A DNA stretch of 5,042 bases, from assembly GCA_019247865.1 (NCBI GenBank), contig JAFBAJ010000139.1, positions 1-5,042 on the forward strand, written 5' to 3'. Numbering within the stretch: position 1 is the stretch's first letter; every line of letters starts with the position of its first letter. This stretch comes from Acidobacteriota bacterium (GTDB lineage Bacteria; Acidobacteriota; Blastocatellia; Pyrinomonadales; Pyrinomonadaceae). The notes beneath the pieces were generated by a model that saw nothing but the letters and a program-made list of their open reading frames with translations, was not told the origin of the DNA and did not search any database. Shown one piece after another: positions 1 through 5,042 of the stretch. The translations under genes and the position numbers were made by a program.

Positions 1-714
1 GCGGTCTTGGATGACGTGCTGCCTGTCGAGATGGCCGGAAAGATCTACGAAGCTTTCCCGGCGGTCGAGCAGATGCGCCTGATGAACACTTTTCGTGAGC
101 GCAAATTCACCTCGAAGTCGCTTGAAAAGATGGAGCAACTGATCGCCGATGCGATCTTCGCTTTTCAGGCTCCGGAGGTCATCAGCGCGGTCGAGCGCAT
201 CACGGGCATCAGAGACATGGTGGGCGACCCGCATCTCTACGCGGGCGGCATCAGCTCGATGGTCAAAGGCCATTTCCTCAATCCGCACATAGACAACTCG
301 CACGATTCGGAGAGAAAGTTTTACAGGGCTCTGAACCTGCTCTACTACACGACGCCGGAGTGGTCGCCGGAGTTCGGCGGCAATCTCGAATTGTGGGACA
401 CCAAAGTCAGACAGCGCGTGGAAATCCCGAGCCTCTTTAACCGGCTGGTGATTATGGAGACCAACAGCCTGAGCTGGCATTCGGTCAACGAGGTGCGCGC
501 AGAGGGCAGGAGGTGCTGCGTCTCCAACTACTATTTCACTCCGCATCCGCCCGGCGGCTTCGAGCACTTTCACATCACCTTCTTTCAGGCACGGCCCGAG
601 CAGCACGTCCGCCGCCTGATTACGCTCGCCGACAGCTCCGTGCGAACGCTTCTGCGCAAAGTCGTCAAGCAGGGCATCGCCAAGAAAGATCTGTATCAGG
701 GGCCGCAGGCATAG
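1..714 (+). CDS. 2-oxoglutarate/Fe(II)-dependent dioxygenase, prolyl-4-hydroxylase-like (5' partial)
   Basis: The protein probably uses Fe(II), O2 and 2-oxoglutarate to hydroxylate an unknown substrate in the cytoplasm. Counting from the TTG at base 7 as residue 1, it shows the facial-triad pattern of this superfamily: H94 and D96 in PHIDNSHD, then H158 in LSWHSV. R168 or R169 in the next strand is placed to bind the 2-oxoglutarate carboxylate. FGGNLELWD (123-131) is the usual strand between the two halves of the triad. The reading frame is open to base 1 (Ala-Val-Leu-Asp-Asp-Val-Leu-Pro). That stretch resembles the first strand of such enzymes, so the true start is probably upstream and the TTG is not trusted. 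The C-terminal helix is rich in Arg and Lys. There is no signal peptide or membrane segment. Its neighbour is a glycosyltransferase, so a role in sugar or surface-polymer modification is possible but only inferred. The fold is well supported; the substrate is unknown. Confidence 0.82.
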   Translation, partial: AVLDDVLPVEMAGKIYEAFPAVEQMRLMNTFRERKFTSKSLEKMEQLIADAIFAFQAPEVISAVERITGIRDMVGDPHLYAGGISSMVKGHFLNPHIDNSHDSERKFYRALNLLYYTTPEWSPEFGGNLELWDTKVRQRVEIPSLFNRLVIMETNSLSWHSVNEVRAEGRRCCVSNYYFTPHPPGGFEHFHITFFQARPEQHVRRLITLADSSVRTLLRKVVKQGIAKKDLYQGPQA

Positions 715-724
715 TTAAAGTTTA

Positions 725-808
725 GCCACAGAGCCACAAAGACACAGAGCAAACCAAAACGGATATTCAGCTTTTCCTTAATTCTCAGTGTCTCTGTGTC
801 TCTGTGGC
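725..808. repeat. Long imperfect inverted repeat of CACAGAG-type octamers
   Basis: Left arm 725-749 pairs with right arm 784-808 at 22 of 25 positions around a 34-nt AT-rich centre. Each arm, after the outermost G/C pair, is three tandem 8-bp units. The left arm has CCACAGAG, CCACAAAG and ACACAGAG (726-749). The right arm, read on the other strand, has CCACAGAG, ACACAGAG and ACACTGAG. A run of five T (811-815) follows the right arm, so the RNA could act as an intrinsic terminator after the dioxygenase gene. From memory, repeats of this kind are scattered through intergenic DNA of several environmental phyla; their function is not known to me. The element fills most of the 119-bp gap between the two genes. 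Confidence 0.85.
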
Positions 809-833
809 AATTTTTATAAGTGTGAACGCTTTG

Positions 834-2054
834 ATGCCGCAAAGAATCTGGTTCGTCTCGGAGCTGTATTATCCGGAAGAGACTTCGACCGGGTACTACA
901 TCACGAAGATCGCGGAGGGGCTCGCGGATCGCTTTGAGGTGCATGTGCTGTGCGGCCAGCCGACCTATTCCGCGCGGGGCCTGCGTGCGCCGCGCAAAGA
1001 GCTGCATAAAGGCGTGCAGATCGAGCGCTGCGCCGGGACGACGCTCGATAAGAACGTGCTCTTCTTCCGGCTCATCAACATCCTCACGCTCAGCCTCTCG
1101 ACCCTTTTCCGCGCGATCTTCGAGTTCCGGCGCGGCGACCGTGTGATGGTCGTCACGACGCCGCCCTCTTTGCCTTTCATCGTGGCGCTGGCCTCGCGCC
1201 TGCGCGGCGCAAAATATCTTCTCCTGATTCATGACAATTACCCGGAAATTCTGATCGCGGTGCAGAAGGCCAAAGAAAATTCTCTGCTCGTGCGCGTGAT
1301 GAACTGGATGAACCGGCGGCTCTACAAAGGCGCGGAACAGATCATCGTCGTCGGGCGCGACATGAAGGAGCTGGTCGCAGGGAAGATGGGTGGAGACGCG
1401 TCGCGCATCGTCACTATTCCGAACTGGGCCGAGCTGGAGCGCGTTGACCCGGCCCCGCGCATGGAGAATAAGTTGCTCGCAGAGCTGGGCCTCAAAGAGA
1501 AGTTCGTGCTCCTCTATGCGGGCAACATGGGACACCCGAACGACCTGGAGAGCATTCTGTGGAGCGCCGAACGGCTGCTGCCGCGCGAGGAATTCCATTT
1601 CCTCTTTATCGGCTCCGGCGTCAAAAAAAAGTGGCTCGAAGCGGAGATCAAAAAGAGCGGCCTGAAGAACGTCACAGTCCTGCCGCCGCGCCCGCGCGAC
1701 GACCAGACCAACTTTCTCAACGCCTGCGACATCGCCGTCATCTCTTTTGTGGACAAGATGCTCGGCGTCTCGATGCCGAGCAGGACTTACAACACACTGG
1801 CCGCGGGCAAGCCGATGATCGGCATCGCCGATGCACGTTCAGAGCTGGCGCAGGTCATCGAAGAGGAGCGGGTCGGCTGGGTCGTGCCTCCGGGCGAGGC
1901 AGCGCGGCTGCTGGAAGCAATCGAGGCGGCGCGCACGCAGCCGCAACTTCTACAGGAAATGGGAGAGCGCGCACGCGCGGCGGCCGAAGAGAAGTACTCG
2001 CTCCGTAAAGCCGTCGCGGATTATCTGGCCGTCTTTGAAGAGCGTGATGTCTGA
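834..2054 (+). CDS. GT4-type glycosyltransferase, WcaI-like, surface polysaccharide assembly
   Basis: A 406-residue GT-B enzyme that probably moves a sugar from a nucleotide donor to a lipid-linked glycan at the inner face of the membrane. The N-terminal Rossmann half opens with RIWFVSELYYPEETSTG, the acceptor-side pattern of WcaI-like enzymes. Hydrophobic stretches at about 75-94 and 104-123 could touch the membrane. The donor half begins near residue 224 (KFVLLYAGNMGHPNDLES). It carries SMPSRTYNTLAAGKP at about 313-327 and SELAQVI at 336-342, matching the donor-binding region of GT4. The first Glu of the classical EX7E motif is not obvious, as in many relatives. The ATG at 834 is chosen because an earlier in-frame GTG at 804 lies inside the inverted repeat and would add ten residues with no family likeness. 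No strong Shine-Dalgarno site precedes 834. The gene overlaps the epimerase gene by 8 bp. Family is clear; donor and acceptor are not. Confidence 0.88.
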   Translation: MPQRIWFVSELYYPEETSTGYYITKIAEGLADRFEVHVLCGQPTYSARGLRAPRKELHKGVQIERCAGTTLDKNVLFFRLINILTLSLSTLFRAIFEFRRGDRVMVVTTPPSLPFIVALASRLRGAKYLLLIHDNYPEILIAVQKAKENSLLVRVMNWMNRRLYKGAEQIIVVGRDMKELVAGKMGGDASRIVTIPNWAELERVDPAPRMENKLLAELGLKEKFVLLYAGNMGHPNDLESILWSAERLLPREEFHFLFIGSGVKKKWLEAEIKKSGLKNVTVLPPRPRDDQTNFLNACDIAVISFVDKMLGVSMPSRTYNTLAAGKPMIGIADARSELAQVIEEERVGWVVPPGEAARLLEAIEAARTQPQLLQEMGERARAAAEEKYSLRKAVADYLAVFEERDV

Positions 2055-3057
2055 GCAGGAAGCTGAGAAAGATAAGCGGCTGCGCGTCCTCCTGACCGGA
2101 GCGAACGGCTTCGTCGGGAGGGCCATCGCCGAGCGCTGCCGTGTGGACGGCATAGAGGTCTGCACGACCGGGCGCACAGAGCGAAACCACGAAGGACTGC
2201 CCGGCTATTTCACAGCGGACGTGACCGCGCCGGACGCTTTGACGGCTGCTCTCAAGGGCGTGGACGCTGTGGTGCACGCGGCCGGGCTGGCGCATCAATT
2301 CGACAAGAGACGGAGTGACAGCGTTGCTTTCATGAAGATCAACGCGGACGGCGCGCAGATGGTCGCGCGCTCTGCTCTGAAAGCAGGCGTGCGCCACTTC
2401 GTCCTCATCAGCTCAGTCTCTGTCTACGGCCCGCACGCAGAGCCTGTGTGCGATGAGAACACGCCCTGCCGCCCGCAGGAGCCTTATGCTCTGAGTAAGC
2501 TCGAAGCGGAGCGGCGCGTGCAGGAGATTTTCAAAGAGACGGACACCTGTCTGACTATCCTGCGGCTGGCGACCGTGTACGGCGAGGGCGATCCGGGAAA
2601 CCTCTCGCGTCTGATCGGCGCGATAGATCGCGGCCGTTTTGTCTGGATCGGTCGCGGCAGGAATCGCAAGAGCCTGATTCATTGCGAAGACGTGGCGCGC
2701 GCAACGACGCGTGTCCTGCTCTCGCCGTGCGAGGGAACCGGTGTCTATAATGTCTCCGCTCCTGCACAGACGATGCGCGAGATAGTCGAAGGCATCGCAA
2801 CGGCGCTCGCGCGGCCCGCTCCTAAGCTCCACCTGCCGTCGCGCGCAGCACTGGCCGCAGCCTCCTTCGTGAAAGCCGTCACGCCGGGCAAGTCAAAGCT
2901 CAGCGGAGTGAAAGCGACCATCGAAAAATGGCTCGCCGATGATGTGTACGACGGGCGAAAATTCGAGGAGCGTTTTGGTTTCCGGACGCAGGTGGATTTA
3001 TCAGAGGGGCTCCGCCGCGAAGTCGCATGGTATCGCAGCTACTCTCGCCTCCAATGA
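2047..3057 (+). CDS. NAD(P)-dependent sugar-nucleotide epimerase/4-reductase (extended SDR)
   Basis: A 336-residue extended short-chain dehydrogenase, usual length for the GalE-like group. TGANGFVG (17-24) is the nucleotide-binding loop, and DAVVHAAGLAH (73-83) is the second cofactor strand. S123 in ISSVSVYG and Y147/K151 in YALSK form the catalytic Ser-Tyr-Lys set. LIHCEDVARA (210-219) is the sugar-binding region. It should act on a UDP- or dTDP-sugar in the cytoplasm. The overall look, including the AGLAH segment, resembles WbpV/WreQ-type 4-keto-QuiNAc reductases, but plain 4-epimerase activity cannot be excluded. The frame is open upstream to 1831, but the ATG at 2047 is preferred: it follows a GAAGAG site (2037-2042), overlaps the glycosyltransferase stop by 8 bp, and puts the Rossmann motif near the N-terminus. 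The overlap suggests translational coupling and one operon. It is the last gene before the restriction-modification cassette. Confidence 0.88.
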   Translation: MSEQEAEKDKRLRVLLTGANGFVGRAIAERCRVDGIEVCTTGRTERNHEGLPGYFTADVTAPDALTAALKGVDAVVHAAGLAHQFDKRRSDSVAFMKINADGAQMVARSALKAGVRHFVLISSVSVYGPHAEPVCDENTPCRPQEPYALSKLEAERRVQEIFKETDTCLTILRLATVYGEGDPGNLSRLIGAIDRGRFVWIGRGRNRKSLIHCEDVARATTRVLLSPCEGTGVYNVSAPAQTMREIVEGIATALARPAPKLHLPSRAALAAASFVKAVTPGKSKLSGVKATIEKWLADDVYDGRKFEERFGFRTQVDLSEGLRREVAWYRSYSRLQ

Positions 3058-3063
3058 AATGTA

Positions 3064-3092
3064 TTGCCTTCGACACAATCACCTATTACAAT
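3064..3092 (+). promoter_or_regulatory. Candidate sigma70-type promoter for the restriction-modification operon
   Basis: TTGCCT (3064-3069) and TACAAT (3087-3092) are separated by 17 bp. The -35 matches the TTGACA consensus at 4 of 6 positions and the -10 matches TATAAT at 5 of 6, with optimal spacing. Transcription would start near 3099, leaving a leader of roughly 55 nt. It lies just after the epimerase stop codon in locally AT-rich DNA, which fits a separately expressed cassette. This is a consensus match only; no start site is known. Confidence 0.5.
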
Positions 3093-3114
3093 CCGCTGAC
3101 AGGGATTAATAGGT
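3081..3114. promoter_or_regulatory. Dyad ACCTATTA/TAATAGGT: candidate operator or terminator hairpin
   Basis: ACCTATTA (3081-3088) is perfectly complementary to TAATAGGT (3107-3114), and the inner ATCC (3091-3094) pairs with GGAT (3103-3106). This leaves a 2-nt bulge (3089-3090) and an 8-nt loop. The left arm overlaps the candidate -10 element and the right arm lies just past the expected start, as a repressor site would. The downstream DNA is T-rich (3114-3126), so in RNA from the upstream operon the hairpin could also act as a weak terminator, though its outer stem is AT-rich. A third copy, TAATAGG, lies at 3138-3144. No regulator gene is visible here. The pairing is certain; the role is inferred. 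Confidence 0.5.
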
Positions 3115-3141
3115 TTCTTTTATTTTCCAAATACAAGTAAT

Positions 3142-3147
3142 AGGGGA
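3142..3147 (+). promoter_or_regulatory. Shine-Dalgarno site selecting the TTG start of the methyltransferase
   Basis: AGGGGA lies 6 nt before the TTG at 3154, a near-ideal distance. It is the strongest ribosome-binding site I could see in the window and is why the rare TTG is accepted as the start. It overlaps the third TAATAGG heptamer (3138-3144), so the leader segment CCTATTA (3082-3088), if transcribed, could pair with it and hide part of the site. Confidence 0.7.
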
Positions 3148-3153
3148 ATCTCT

Positions 3154-4011
3154 TTGCGCGCGCGTGCCGGCTTGATTCAAGAGTGGGAAGACCAAGTTAT
3201 ATCCGGCGACTGCCTGTCTGTCCTCCAACGGATGCCAAACGACTGTGTGGACCTGATTGTAACTTCACCGCCCTATGCAGATAGCCGTAAAAAAACTTAT
3301 GGAGGCATTCATCCGGACAAGTATGTCGAATGGTTCTTACCGATCACAGGCGAACTCCTGCGTGTGCTGAAACCGACAGGCACATTTATACTGAACATCA
3401 AGGAAAGGACAGTTAAGGGCGAGCGCCACACTTATGTAATCGAAACCATCCTGGAGATGCGAAAGCAGGGTTGGCTCTGGACTGAGGAATTTATCTGGCA
3501 TAAAAAGAGTTGTCATCCCGGCAAATGGCCCAATCGGTTTCGTGACGCATGGGAACGATGCTTACAATTCAATAAGCAACGACAATTCGATATGTATCAA
3601 GAGAACGTCATGGTTCCGATGGGCGACTGGGCAAAAAGTCGCCTCAAGAATCTGAGTGAAACGGACAAGCGTCGAGACAACTCGCGCGTGCAAAGTGGAT
3701 TCGGAAAGAACGTGTCGAATTGGGTCAATCGCAAAATGGCCTACCCGTCAAATGTCCTGCACATGGCCTCCGAAACCGGCAACAAGAACCACAGCGCAAC
3801 ATTCCCTCTTGGACTTCCAGCCTGGTTCATTCGATTATTCAGCAAAGAAGGGGACCTCGTCCTGGACCCTTTTCTTGGTTCCGGGACAACCGCGTTGGCA
3901 GCCATGATGCAGGGCCGCCACTATCTGGGAATCGAGATCATGCCGGAATATGTCGAACAGGTGCGAAAGCTTATACAGAACCCACCCCCAAAGCTTCGCT
4001 TGAGTAAATAA
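3154..4011 (+). CDS. Type II DNA methyltransferase, beta-order amino-MTase (N4-cytosine or N6-adenine)
   Basis: This 285-residue enzyme should move a methyl group from S-adenosylmethionine to an exocyclic amino group in a short DNA target, protecting host DNA from the endonuclease encoded next to it. Catalytic motif IV, TSPPY (37-41), comes before the AdoMet-binding motif I, DPFLGSGTT (238-246). This is the beta order of motifs. GIEIMPEYVE (259-268) is motif II, and HSATFPLGLP (213-222) fits the motif X region. The variable middle, about 115-205, should contain the target-recognition part. TSPPY is most typical of N4-cytosine methylation, but N6-adenine cannot be ruled out. It resembles the PvuII-type enzymes in RKK-YGG after motif IV. 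The start is TTG with a strong AGGGGA site; another in-frame TTG at 3172 is a weaker choice. The stop codon touches the endonuclease start. GC is lower than in the sugar genes. Confidence 0.93.
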   Translation: MRARAGLIQEWEDQVISGDCLSVLQRMPNDCVDLIVTSPPYADSRKKTYGGIHPDKYVEWFLPITGELLRVLKPTGTFILNIKERTVKGERHTYVIETILEMRKQGWLWTEEFIWHKKSCHPGKWPNRFRDAWERCLQFNKQRQFDMYQENVMVPMGDWAKSRLKNLSETDKRRDNSRVQSGFGKNVSNWVNRKMAYPSNVLHMASETGNKNHSATFPLGLPAWFIRLFSKEGDLVLDPFLGSGTTALAAMMQGRHYLGIEIMPEYVEQVRKLIQNPPPKLRLSK

Positions 4012-4827
4012 ATGGACGACAACATCCGCTGCCTCATTAAGGAATACGTCCATGAGAATATTGATAGTTTCCACGACAACCGCCTGGCGAAACTCCAGGG
4101 CTTGAAACTCAGGGATATTCTTGCAAATAAAAATCCATATTTATTCAAAGCAAGAAATCTGAATCGTGCAGATGAGTTAATGGCTGCTTTGTTAGACGCC
4201 AGCTTGTCTTCCGGCGAAGAATCCTCGTTCGGCAATTTCCTTGAAGACCTGGCGATTTATATCGCTGAAATCACTGGCGGTGGGTCAAAGTCTGCTGTTG
4301 AAGGATTAGACATAGAGCTAACGAGAGGTGGAGTCCGCTATTTGATTGCAGTAAAGTCCGGGCAAAAGTGGGGCAACGCGGGCCAGCATAAAAAGCTGCT
4401 CGATTACTTTAAAGCCGCCGCGAAGGTGCTCAAACAATCAAAGCGCTCTGGCCCCTTTCAACTTGTGGAAGGAATTTGCTATGGAAGATTCGGGAAGCCT
4501 AACAGAGGGGAAAGGGAGAAAGGGCATTACATTCGACTTATCGGGCAGAGCTTTTGGCAACTGATTTCAGGCGACCCGGATTTGTACGTTGATCTGATAG
4601 AGCCGTTAGGCCACGAATCTGAAGCACATGCCACCAGATACAGGACAGAAAAGGACGCGACCTACAATCGCCTGACCCGAGAGTTTACGATTGAGTATTG
4701 CGACAAGGATGGAAATATAGATTGGCCCAAGCTGGTCAGATTCGTCAGTGAAACCGTCTCGTCCGAATCTGACCGCGGAACTGCACAATTAACACTACTT
4801 ACCCCTGACGCTTCCGGCCCGAATTAA
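4012..4827 (+). CDS. Type II restriction endonuclease, PmeII-like, PD-(D/E)xK-type
   Basis: A 271-residue protein that probably cuts unmethylated copies of the target protected by the preceding methyltransferase. The likeness to the PmeII family is from memory: NPYLFKARN (41-49), a helix with FLEDLAIYIAE (76-86), GLDIEL (98-103), IAVKSGQKWGNAGQ (112-125), CYGRFGKP (156-163) and SGDPDLYVDLIEPLG (186-200). D100 followed by K115 in the next strand fits the PD-(D/E)xK nuclease core. The residue expected to be acidic, two before the Lys, is A113. E78, E86 or E102 may supply the missing carboxylate. The ATG directly follows the methyltransferase stop (TAAATG) with no good Shine-Dalgarno site, so translation is probably coupled, which would help methylation come first. 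Two counted lines are 40% and 43% GC, well below neighbouring genes. The last 20 residues look unstructured. The recognition sequence cannot be read from this. Confidence 0.82.
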   Translation: MDDNIRCLIKEYVHENIDSFHDNRLAKLQGLKLRDILANKNPYLFKARNLNRADELMAALLDASLSSGEESSFGNFLEDLAIYIAEITGGGSKSAVEGLDIELTRGGVRYLIAVKSGQKWGNAGQHKKLLDYFKAAAKVLKQSKRSGPFQLVEGICYGRFGKPNRGEREKGHYIRLIGQSFWQLISGDPDLYVDLIEPLGHESEAHATRYRTEKDATYNRLTREFTIEYCDKDGNIDWPKLVRFVSETVSSESDRGTAQLTLLTPDASGPN

Positions 4828-4874
4828 CCCCCAGCCTATTTTCGCACAGGATTTTATTTGAGGCTGATTTTGTG

Positions 4875-5042
4875 ATGAAAGAATTCAAGGACAGCATCGC
4901 TCTGGTCACGGGCGCGAATCGGGGCATCGGTCTGGAGGTCGTGCGACAGCTCGCGGCGCGTGGCTGCACGACGCTGCTCGGGGCGCGGGACTTGTCGAAG
5001 GGAGAGCGTGCGGCAGGGTCGCTCAAGGGGAGTAGGTTGAAG
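4875..5042 (+). CDS. Short-chain dehydrogenase/reductase, classical type (3' partial)
   Basis: Only the first 56 residues are present; the frame is open to the window end. It begins MKEFKDSIALVTGANRGIGL, with the classical SDR cofactor motif TGANRGIG at 12-19. ARD at 37-39, at the end of the second strand, is the position that often selects NADP(H) through an Arg. The catalytic Ser, Tyr and Lys would lie beyond the window, so activity cannot be judged. The start may be the ATG at 4875 or the GTG just before it at 4872; GAGG (4860-4863) is 11 nt from the ATG and 8 nt from the GTG. High GC returns here, so it probably belongs to the resident chromosome and not to the restriction-modification cassette. 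The substrate is unknown. Confidence 0.85.
   Translation, partial: MKEFKDSIALVTGANRGIGLEVVRQLAARGCTTLLGARDLSKGERAAGSLKGSRLK

Larger units (their letters stand above)
3058..4874. other. Lower-GC restriction-modification cassette inserted between metabolic genes
   Basis: The two restriction-modification genes and their spacers form a compositional island. Hand counts give 33/60 GC at 3181-3240, 26/60 at 4081-4140 and 24/60 at 4141-4200, against 42/60 at 1921-1980 and 37/60 at 2701-2760 in the sugar genes. Composition rises again in the dehydrogenase after 4875. No recombinase, transposase or tRNA gene is in view, and no convincing flanking duplication was found, so the boundaries given are simply the neighbouring gene ends. 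Confidence 0.55.

Noticed and set aside
725..808. CRISPR array
   Set aside because: The octamers are contiguous, with no spacers, and arranged as an inverted pair.
804..833. GTG at 804 as start of the glycosyltransferase
   Set aside because: It lies inside the right arm of the inverted repeat and adds ten residues before the usual family start; the ATG at 834 fits better.
696..1598. 300-codon open frame on the minus strand
   Set aside because: It is antisense to the clear glycosyltransferase and its last part is a translation of the CACAGAG repeat. It has no recognisable domain and a composition expected of a GC-rich shadow frame.
1831..2046. N-terminal extension of the epimerase to 1831
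   Set aside because: The extra 72 residues are Arg- and Ser-rich out-of-frame translation of the glycosyltransferase and do not resemble the SDR family.
1855..2397. 180-codon minus-strand frame
   Set aside because: It is a shadow of two well-supported + strand genes, with no motif.
4832..4866. CAGCCT/AGGCTG inverted repeat as a terminator after the endonuclease
   Set aside because: Only 6 bp of stem with a 23-nt loop and no clean T run; it could occur by chance. It might cover the GAGG site before the dehydrogenase, but support is weak.
3058..4874. Target-site duplication flanking the cassette
   Set aside because: The only shared strings between the two borders are short and low in complexity (CCTATT, TTTTATTT), not enough to claim a duplication.
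4799..5026. 75-codon minus-strand frame near the right edge
   Set aside because: It is antisense to the dehydrogenase start, whose TGANRGIG motif is unmistakable.

Overview
The window is compact bacterial DNA with every gene on the + strand. The flanking genes are GC-rich, around 60-70% in lines counted by hand. The organism cannot be named from sequence alone. The inverted repeat at 725-808, built of CACAGAG-type octamers, belongs to a class I remember from environmental genomes such as Acidobacteriota and similar soil phyla. Acidobacteriota is therefore a low-confidence guess.

Layout: (1) 1-714 is the 3' part of a 2-oxoglutarate/Fe(II) dioxygenase whose 5' end lies outside the window. (2) 715-833 is an intergenic spacer holding a long imperfect hairpin of three 8-bp units per arm. 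(3) 834-2054 is a GT4-type, WcaI-like glycosyltransferase. (4) 2047-3057 is an NAD(P)-dependent sugar-nucleotide epimerase/reductase of the extended SDR family, overlapping the glycosyltransferase by 8 bp. (5) 3058-3153 is an AT-rich control region with a sigma70-like promoter, a dyad over its -10 element, and a strong Shine-Dalgarno site before a TTG start. (6) 3154-4011 and 4012-4827 are a Type II restriction-modification pair: a beta-order amino-methyltransferase (TSPPY) followed with no gap by a PD-(D/E)xK-like endonuclease resembling the PmeII family. (7) 4828-4874 is a short spacer. (8) 4875-5042 is the 5' end of a classical short-chain dehydrogenase that runs off the window.

The glycosyltransferase and epimerase look like part of a surface-polysaccharide cluster, in which the epimerase would prepare a nucleotide sugar and the GT4 enzyme would build it into a lipid-linked glycan. 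The restriction-modification pair is lower in GC (40-43% in two counted lines of the endonuclease). It has its own control region and sits between metabolic genes, as expected of a horizontally acquired two-gene cassette. No integrase, transposase or convincing target-site duplication is visible.

The most interesting features are the control region of the restriction-modification operon, where three copies of a TAATAGG heptamer overlap the promoter and the ribosome-binding site, and the endonuclease's variant active site, with alanine where the motif's acidic residue normally stands. I found no clearly unprecedented multi-gene system.
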